Origin: CBDTTW01 sp965363675
GTDB lineage: Bacteria; Bacteroidota; Rhodothermia; Rhodothermales; DASSAV01
Assembly: GCA_965363675.1 (NCBI GenBank)
Contig: CBDTTW010000084.1
Location: 1-13,151, forward strand
Direction of reading: 5' to 3'
DNA length: 13,151 bases
In this document: one piece after another, positions 7,221-13,151 of the stretch
Numbering within the stretch: the stretch's first letter is position 1
Layout: each line of letters starts with the position of its first letter
Notes under the pieces: model-generated
Told to the model about the DNA's origin: nothing
What the model saw: the letters and a program-made list of their open reading frames with translations, nothing else
Databases searched by the model: none
Position numbers and translations under genes: made by a program

Positions 7221-8684
7221 ATGGCAATACCTGTAGAAATGCCCAAGATGAGCGACACCATGGAAGAGGGTGTGCTCGTGGCCTGGCTGGTAGACGAAGG
7301 CGCCGAGGTCAACCCCGGCGACGTGATCGCGCAGGTGGAGACGGACAAGGCCACCATGGACCTGGAAGCCTACGACAGCGGCGTGCTGCTCAAGCGCACC
7401 GTCGAGGCGGGCGCGTCGGTGCCCATCGGGGCGCTCATCGCGGTGCTGGGCAAGCAGGGCGAGGACGCCTCGGCGGTGCTGGCGAAGTACGGCCAGGGCG
7501 CCGCCGCCGCGCCCGCCGAAGCCGCCGCGCCCGCCGAAGCCGCCGCGCCCGCCGAAGCCGCCGCCCCCGCCGAAGCCGCCGCCCCCGCCGCCGAAGCCGC
7601 TCCGGAGGCCCCGGCAGCGCAAGCCGCCCCGAAGGCCGAAGCCGCCCCGGCAGCGCAAGCCGTCCCGGCAGCGCAGGCCGCGCCTGCTCCGCAGGCCGCC
7701 CCCGCCGGGCCTTCCGGCGATGGGGCCCCTGCCGATGAGAGTCGCATCAAGATTTCGCCGCTGGCGCGCAAGCTGGCGCAGGAGCACGGCCTGGACGTGG
7801 CCGCCCTCAAGGGCAGCGGCCCCGAGGGACGCATCGTCAAGCGCGACGTGGAGGCGGCCGTCTCGACCCGCCTCGTGACCAGCCCGGCCGCCGCCGCGCC
7901 GCCGCAGGCGCCGCAGGCCGCGCCCGCCGCCGAAGCCGCTCCGGAGGCCCCGGCGCCACAGGCCGCCCCCGTCGCGGCGCCGGACGCGCCGTTCCGCAGC
8001 GTCCGCATCACGCAGATGCGCAAGGCCATCTCGCGCCGCCTCTCGGCCAGCAAGTTCACCTCGCCCCATTTCTACCTGAGCGTGGACGTGGACATGGAGC
8101 AGGCCGCCGCCTTCCGCGAGCAGATGAACGCTCTGGCCGACAAGCAGCAGCGCGCCAAGGTCTCCTACAACGATCTCATCACTAAGGCATGCGCCTCGGC
8201 GCTGCGGCTGCACCCGATGGTCAACGCGTCGTACCTCGACGCGGAGGGCGAGATCCGGCAGTACAGCAGCGTGCATGTAGCCGTCGCCGTGGCGATGGAG
8301 GAGGGCCTTATCACGCCCGTCATCCGCGACGCCGACCGCAAGGGCCTCTCGCAGATCGCCGAGGAGACGCGCTCGCTGGCCGAGCGCGCCCGCGCCAAGA
8401 CGCTCCAGCCGTCGGACTACGAAGGCTCGACCTTTACGACGAGCAATCTCGGCATGTTCGGCATCGAGTCGTTCACGGCCATCATCAACCCGCCGAATGC
8501 GTGCATCCTCGCCATCGGGGCCATCCGCGACGAAGCCGTCGTGAAGGATGGGGCCGTGGCGCCGGGCAAGCGCATGAAGCTGACGCTCTCGTGCGACCAC
8601 CGCATCGTGGACGGCGCCACGGGGGCGCAGTTCCTCGGCGCGGTCAAGGGCTTCCTCGAAGAGCCGCTCACGATGCTGCTGTAG
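7221..8684 (+). CDS. pdhC: Dihydrolipoamide acetyltransferase, E2 component of pyruvate dehydrogenase
   Basis: E2 forms the core of the complex and transfers the acetyl group from its lipoyl arm to CoA. The 487-residue protein has one lipoyl domain (1-80, lipoyl-lysine K43 in ETDKATMDLE), an Ala/Pro/Glu-rich linker (about 93-172), a peripheral-subunit-binding domain (RIKISPLARKLAQEHGLD to GRIVKRDVEAAV, about 174-214), a second Ala/Pro linker (about 219-257) and the acyltransferase catalytic domain (258-487) with the active-site motif SCDHRIVDGATGAQ (H460, D464). Some relatives carry two or three lipoyl domains; this one has a single one. The linkers are encoded by near-perfect DNA repeats. 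The ATG at 7221 directly precedes the lipoyl domain, so the start is firm. The gene sits 83 nt after pdhB beyond a terminator. No E3 gene is adjacent. The symbol follows the E1 alpha/beta context; aceF is an alternative name. Confidence 0.95.
   Translation: MAIPVEMPKMSDTMEEGVLVAWLVDEGAEVNPGDVIAQVETDKATMDLEAYDSGVLLKRTVEAGASVPIGALIAVLGKQGEDASAVLAKYGQGAAAAPAEAAAPAEAAAPAEAAAPAEAAAPAAEAAPEAPAAQAAPKAEAAPAAQAVPAAQAAPAPQAAPAGPSGDGAPADESRIKISPLARKLAQEHGLDVAALKGSGPEGRIVKRDVEAAVSTRLVTSPAAAAPPQAPQAAPAAEAAPEAPAPQAAPVAAPDAPFRSVRITQMRKAISRRLSASKFTSPHFYLSVDVDMEQAAAFREQMNALADKQQRAKVSYNDLITKACASALRLHPMVNASYLDAEGEIRQYSSVHVAVAVAMEEGLITPVIRDADRKGLSQIAEETRSLAERARAKTLQPSDYEGSTFTTSNLGMFGIESFTAIINPPNACILAIGAIRDEAVVKDGAVAPGKRMKLTLSCDHRIVDGATGAQFLGAVKGFLEEPLTMLL
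7509..7580 (+). repeat. Four tandem 18-bp units encoding the E2 linker
   Basis: Three identical units GCGCCCGCCGAAGCCGCC at 7509-7526, 7527-7544 and 7545-7562 are followed by a fourth differing at one base (7563-7580). Each encodes APAEAA. The repeat is in frame, so unit number could change without breaking the protein. Confidence 0.9.
7584..7615 (+). repeat. 32-bp direct repeat, copy 1 (first E2 linker)
   Basis: This block begins CCCGCCGCCGAAGCC and ends GGAGGCCCCGGC. It is identical to positions 7923-7954 in the second linker, in the same reading frame. The copies flank the peripheral-subunit-binding domain. Confidence 0.85.
7923..7954 (+). repeat. 32-bp direct repeat, copy 2 (second E2 linker)
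   Basis: This is a perfect copy of 7584-7615. Recombination between the two would delete 339 bp (113 codons), including the binding domain, without changing the frame. Confidence 0.85.
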
Positions 8685-8707
8685 GGGCCTGCGCCCCGGT
8701 GTTGTGC

Positions 8708-8751
8708 AGGAGCCTGCGCCCCGGTCTAAGCCGGGGCCGGCTCCTTTTTTT
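8708..8751 (+). terminator. Intrinsic terminator after the E2 gene
   Basis: AGGAGCC (8708-8714) pairs with GGCTCCT (8739-8745), and GCCCCGG (8718-8724) with CCGGGGC (8731-8737). A small internal loop and a 6-nt apical loop separate them, and a run of seven T (8745-8751) follows. It begins 24 nt after the E2 stop and closes the pdh cluster. A 14-bp sequence (gcctgcgccccggt) in its 5' half also occurs at 8687-8700. Confidence 0.85.
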
Positions 8752-8776
8752 GGACGCATCCCGCTCGGTCGCCGCC

Positions 8777-9598
8777 GTGTCCGCCGCCGAAACGCCGCTA
8801 TTTCAGATTGCGCACCTCTCGGATGTGCACTTCGGGCGCATCGAGCACCCCGGCATCGTCGGGGCGCTCGTCGAGGAAATCAACGCGAGCGCGGCCGGGC
8901 TGGTAGTCGTCAGCGGCGACCTGACGCAGCGCGCGCGCAAGCGCCAGTTTCGGGCGGCGGCGGCCATGCTGGAAGCCTTCGAGCCGCCGGTGCTCGTGGT
9001 GCCGGGCAACCACGACGTGTACCCGTGGTGGCGCCCGCTCTCGCGGCTGGTGCGCCCGCTCGACCGGTTCCGCCGCTACATCCGCGACGATCTGCACCCC
9101 TCGTTCGAGGCGGCGGGCGTGGCCGTGATGGGGCTGAACTCGGCCATCGGGCACACCGTGAAGGGGGGGCGCATCACGAAGGGGCAGCTTCGGCGCCTGC
9201 GGGCGTTCTTCGCAGCGCAGCCCGAGCCGGTGTTCAAGGTGCTGGCGGTGCACCACCACCTTTCGCAGCTTTCGGCGATAGGGCCGCACGACGTGGCGCG
9301 CAACGCCCGGCGCGCGCTGGAGGCCGCCTCGGAGGCCGGCGTCGATCTGCTGCTGTGCGGGCATCTGCACGTCTCGCACGTCGAGCCGGTGATGGTCGTG
9401 CCGGCGAACCACCGCATCGTCATTGCCAGCGCAGGCACCGCCACGAGCAACCGGGGGCGCGGTTTGCACAGCGGCGTCAACTTCTACAACCGCATCTGCG
9501 TGTTCCGCCAGTCGTTCACCATCGACGAGCGCAAGTTCGACCCGGAGCAGGGCTGCTTCACGGACGCGGGCCTGGCCCGCTTCGCGCGTTTGCCCTGA
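8777..9598 (+). CDS. Calcineurin-like metallophosphoesterase (class III phosphodiesterase type)
   Basis: The predicted two-metal phosphoesterase carries all family motifs in order: HLSDVHFG (13-20; D16, H18), VSGDLTQ (46-51; D48), VPGNHDVY (75-82; N78, H79), VHHH (158-161) and GHLH (195-198). This order and the H-x-SD-x-H opening are typical of the CpdA/class III cyclic-nucleotide phosphodiesterase group, but many members act on other phosphodiesters, so the substrate is open. No ATG exists before the catalytic motifs. A GTG at 8777 gives 273 residues and a natural N-terminus 12 codons before the first motif. A TTG at 8750 is in frame but lies inside the upstream terminator's T-run. No signal peptide or membrane segment is visible. 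The gene stands alone between the E2 terminator and the lipoprotein gene. Confidence 0.88.
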   Translation: MSAAETPLFQIAHLSDVHFGRIEHPGIVGALVEEINASAAGLVVVSGDLTQRARKRQFRAAAAMLEAFEPPVLVVPGNHDVYPWWRPLSRLVRPLDRFRRYIRDDLHPSFEAAGVAVMGLNSAIGHTVKGGRITKGQLRRLRAFFAAQPEPVFKVLAVHHHLSQLSAIGPHDVARNARRALEAASEAGVDLLLCGHLHVSHVEPVMVVPANHRIVIASAGTATSNRGRGLHSGVNFYNRICVFRQSFTIDERKFDPEQGCFTDAGLARFARLP

Positions 9599-9615
9599 GG
9601 CGCGGGGCGGTTTTT
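9575..9615 (+). terminator. Possible terminator at the end of the phosphoesterase gene
   Basis: GCCC (9575-9578) pairs with GGGC (9605-9608) and CGCGC (9583-9587) with GCGCG (9600-9604). A 4-nt bulge on the 5' side separates the stems, and gg plus five T (9611-9615) follow. It overlaps the stop codon. The stem is imperfect, so confidence is moderate. Confidence 0.4.
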
Positions 9616-9620
9616 CCTGC

Positions 9621-9653
9621 GTTTAATTTATAGATACTTGTTCCCTATCTTCG
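9621..9653 (+). promoter_or_regulatory. AT-rich candidate promoter for the lipoprotein-activator-kinase unit
   Basis: This is a sharp AT-rich island in GC-rich DNA (gtttaatttatagatacttg, then tatcttcg at 9646-9653). TATCTTCG is one base from TAnnTTTG, and TTTAA lies about 20 nt upstream where a -33 element would sit. It is about 60 bp before the ATG at 9711. A purine-rich AGGAAGAG lies 15 nt before that ATG, farther than usual for a ribosome site. Confidence 0.4.
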
Positions 9654-9710
9654 AGGCGGTGCGGCGGACCAGGAGGGGGCCGCCGGCGAAGGAAGAGTAG
9701 AACGGCGCTC

Positions 9711-10744
9711 ATGGTTACGCACGGTCTGAACAGGCACTTCTTGGGGATAAGCTGCGCGCTGGCGCTCGTGCTGGCGGCGGGCTGCGGCAAGGATGCGCCG
9801 CACACCAACCCGCTCGACCCGCTTTCGGGCGCGCCCGAGGTGGGCAGCGTGGCCGGGGCCGTGGTGCGCCTGGCCGCGCCGCAGACGCCGGTGGCGGGCG
9901 CCGAGGTGACCCTGGCCGCCCGCGACGCCGTGGGCGGCATGCGGCCGCGCTTCGTAGGAAACGCCGACAACCAGGGGCGCTTCCACTTCCAGGGAGTGCC
10001 GGCGGGGGCCTATGCGCTGCGCGTGCAGGCGCCCGGCTTTGCCGAGGCCGCCGACTCGGTAGAGGTGCGCCTGGGCCGCACCGCCGAGACGGTGCTGGCG
10101 CTCAGCGGCTTGCCGGCCGCCGAACTGACGGATTTGCGCACTTACCACGCCCGCCACTCATGGACCGAGACGGATACGTACATGCTGCACGGCACGGCCG
10201 AGGTGACCGACGGCGACGGCCTCGGCGATGTCGCGCTGGTGTGGCTGGAAGTCCCCGAGATCGGCCTTCTCGACACCCTCGCGGCGGTTCCGGGAGCGCC
10301 CGGCCGCTACACGATTGCCTTGAGCAACGCCGACATGCCGGCGGGCAGCAGCATCAGCGATCTGGTGGGGCGCCGGCTCGTCGTCAAGGCGCGCGACCGG
10401 AGCGGGCAGATCGGCGCGACGCCGCCGGCCATGGTGCGGCGCATCATCTACGAGGCGCCCCGGCTCCTCAACCCCATCGGGTTCTCCGAGACGACCAACA
10501 ACTACCCGCTCATGCGCTGGGAGCGCATCACGCCGCCGTTTGCGAGCACGCTCACGCTCCGCCTCGTCTACGAGCCCGACCTTAATACCCAGATTGTCAA
10601 GCTCGTCAAGGAGAATATCCCGGCCGGAACGACTACCTTTGCCGTTACGCAGTCGCTCGAGCCGGGCACCTACGTCTGGACCGTGACGGTCGTGGACGAG
10701 TTCGGGAACGAGAGCCGATCCACCGAAGCCAGATTCCGCGTGCT

Positions 10745-10748
<4 letters not shown>
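9711..10748 (+). CDS. Probable lipoprotein with carboxypeptidase-regulatory-like domain
   Basis: The 345-residue product starts with a lipoprotein-type signal: basic residues, a hydrophobic stretch (GISCALALVLAAGC), and a candidate lipidated Cys25. The lipobox LAAGC has Ala at -3, slightly off consensus. Residues about 45-117 (GSVAGAVVRL, PVAGAEVTLA, NQGRFHFQGVPAGAYALRVQAPGF) form a carboxypeptidase-regulatory/prealbumin-like beta sandwich, common in Bacteroidota envelope proteins. The rest is probably beta-rich with Ig/fibronectin-III flavour, e.g. SLEPGTYVWTVTVVDEFGNES near the C-terminus. No enzymatic motif is visible. It should sit in a membrane facing the periplasm or the surface. Its stop codon overlaps the start of the sigma-54 activator gene by ATGA, so translation of the two is probably coupled. 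Exact function is unknown. A sensory or scaffold role is inference from context. Confidence 0.85.
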
Positions 10749-12228
<1,480 letters not shown>

Positions 12229-12256
<28 letters not shown>

Positions 12257-13151
12257 TCGCCGGCATACAACCGTTCGCCGAGCTTTCCAGCGGCGCTACG
12301 GCGGTGGTATATAAGGCATACCAACCGTCGGAGGGCCGTTTCGTGCTGCTCAAGGTGCTCCGGGCCGAGTACAGCGCCGACGAGGAACTGGCCCGCCGCT
12401 TCGAGGACGAGGCCCGCCTGATCGCCCGCATCGACCACCCGAACGTCGTGACGCTCTACGACTTCGGGCAGGACGCGGGCAATCTGTACATCGCGGCGGA
12501 GTACGTGGACGGGGTAGACCTCGAAACGCTCATCGCCGGGCGCACGCTGCCGGTGGAGCTGGCGACGTACATCGCGCTGGAGGCGGCGCGCGGGCTGGCC
12601 GCCGCCCATGCCGAGGGCGTGCTGCACCGCGACATCAAGCCCTCGAACCTGCTCGTCTCGTACGAGGGCGCCGTCAAGCTGACCGACTTCGGGATGGCGT
12701 CGCTGGCCTCCGAGTCGGAGCAGGACTTGCTCGAAGTGCGCGGCACGCTGGCTTACCTGACGCCCGAGCAGGTGCGCGGCGAGCCCTACGGCCCGGCCTC
12801 GGACCTCTACGCGCTCGGGGCGACGCTTTACGAGATGCTGGGCGGCCGCCCGGCCTTCTCGGCGGCGACGGCCGAGGGCTACCTGGACGCGATCCTCAAC
12901 TTCGACCCGCTGCCGTGGCTGGAGTCCAACCCGGCGCTCTCGGCCGAGGTGCTGCGCATCGTGGCGCGGCTGCTGAGCAAGGAATCGGCGTGGCGCTACC
13001 CCGATGCGGCGGCGCTGGCCGACGACCTGGAGCGCTGCCGGGAGGCCCTGGGCTGCCGCGCGGGCGCAGCGGCCCTGCGGGACTATGCCGCCGACCCCGA
13101 CGCCTACGCCCCGGCGGCGATGCCGACGCCGGCCGCTGCCCCGGCGCCCGC
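12229..13151 (+). CDS. Hanks-type serine/threonine protein kinase (partial, 3' end missing)
   Basis: 307 codons are visible and the frame is open at the window edge. Kinase landmarks: a glycine loop ELSSGATAVVYKA (18-30), in which the first loop glycine is serine; catalytic K42 (VLLKVL); helix-C E61; HRDIKPSN (133-140; catalytic D135); DFG (153-155); activation segment to LTPEQ (E180); and SDLYALG (191-197). The loop is weaker than the consensus G-x-G-x-x-G, but every catalytic residue is present, so it is probably active. After about residue 280 the sequence becomes Ala/Pro-rich, as in the juxtamembrane linkers of PknB-like receptor kinases, so a membrane or sensor domain may follow outside the window. 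The only in-frame ATG before the kinase core is 12229, giving a 28-nt overlap with the activator gene. GGAGGAGGTG at 12241-12250 lies just after it and serves no obvious downstream start. Co-translation with the sigma-54 activator suggests functional linkage. Confidence 0.92.

Noticed and set aside
7509..7580. Possible CRISPR or regulatory tandem repeat
   Set aside because: The 18-bp units have no spacers, are in frame and encode the Ala/Pro linker of E2.
7134..8759. 541-codon minus-strand frame with Gly-rich repeats opposite the E2 gene
   Set aside because: The apparent Gly/Arg repeat protein is the antisense reading of the Ala/Pro linker repeats of E2.
8750..8776. TTG start at 8750 for the phosphoesterase
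   Set aside because: It lies within the T-run of the E2 terminator, so transcripts starting after termination would not include a ribosome site. GTG at 8777 is more plausible.

Overview
The window is a GC-rich (roughly two-thirds G+C by eye), gene-dense bacterial chromosome segment with no rRNA, tRNA, CRISPR or transposon that I can see. The gene set, the near absence of Shine-Dalgarno sequences and a promoter-like TTTGTACCTTTC element upstream of pdhA suggest a Bacteroidota/Rhodothermota-type organism (Rhodothermus-like). This placement is an inference from style, not a database match.

Layout, left to right. (1) A comF-type phosphoribosyltransferase gene runs leftward off the edge. Divergent from it is a probable two-gene unit: an 80-residue protein of unknown function and a DUF3524/GTDC1-family glycosyltransferase, probably a tRNA-queuosine mannosyltransferase. 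(2) Converging on that pair from the right is a leftward pair: a polyprenol-phosphate-mannose-synthase-like GT2 enzyme and, downstream of it, NADP-dependent isocitrate dehydrogenase (icd). Two overlapping GC-rich hairpins separate them. (3) After a 369-bp intergenic region comes a rightward pyruvate dehydrogenase cluster: E1 alpha, E1 beta and E2. A strong intrinsic terminator lies between E1 beta and E2, and another follows E2. No E3 (lipoamide dehydrogenase) gene is in the window. (4) A class III calcineurin-like phosphodiesterase gene follows. (5) The right end holds a tightly overlapped unit: a lipoprotein with a carboxypeptidase-regulatory-like domain, a GAF-AAA+-Fis sigma-54 activator (ATGA overlap) and a Hanks-type Ser/Thr kinase (28-nt overlap) that runs off the right edge.

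How the genes fit together. icd and the pyruvate dehydrogenase genes cover carbon entry to and flux through the TCA cycle. The two glycosyltransferases both belong to families that usually use GDP-mannose, but act on different acceptors (tRNA and lipid carrier). The lipoprotein/activator/kinase unit looks like a signalling module linking the envelope to sigma-54 transcription. It is the part of the window most likely to be poorly described. The remaining unusual signals are RNA-level structures: the terminator inside the pdh cluster, the mutually exclusive hairpins upstream of icd, adjacent hairpins ahead of the 80-residue gene and a long GC-rich pdhA leader.
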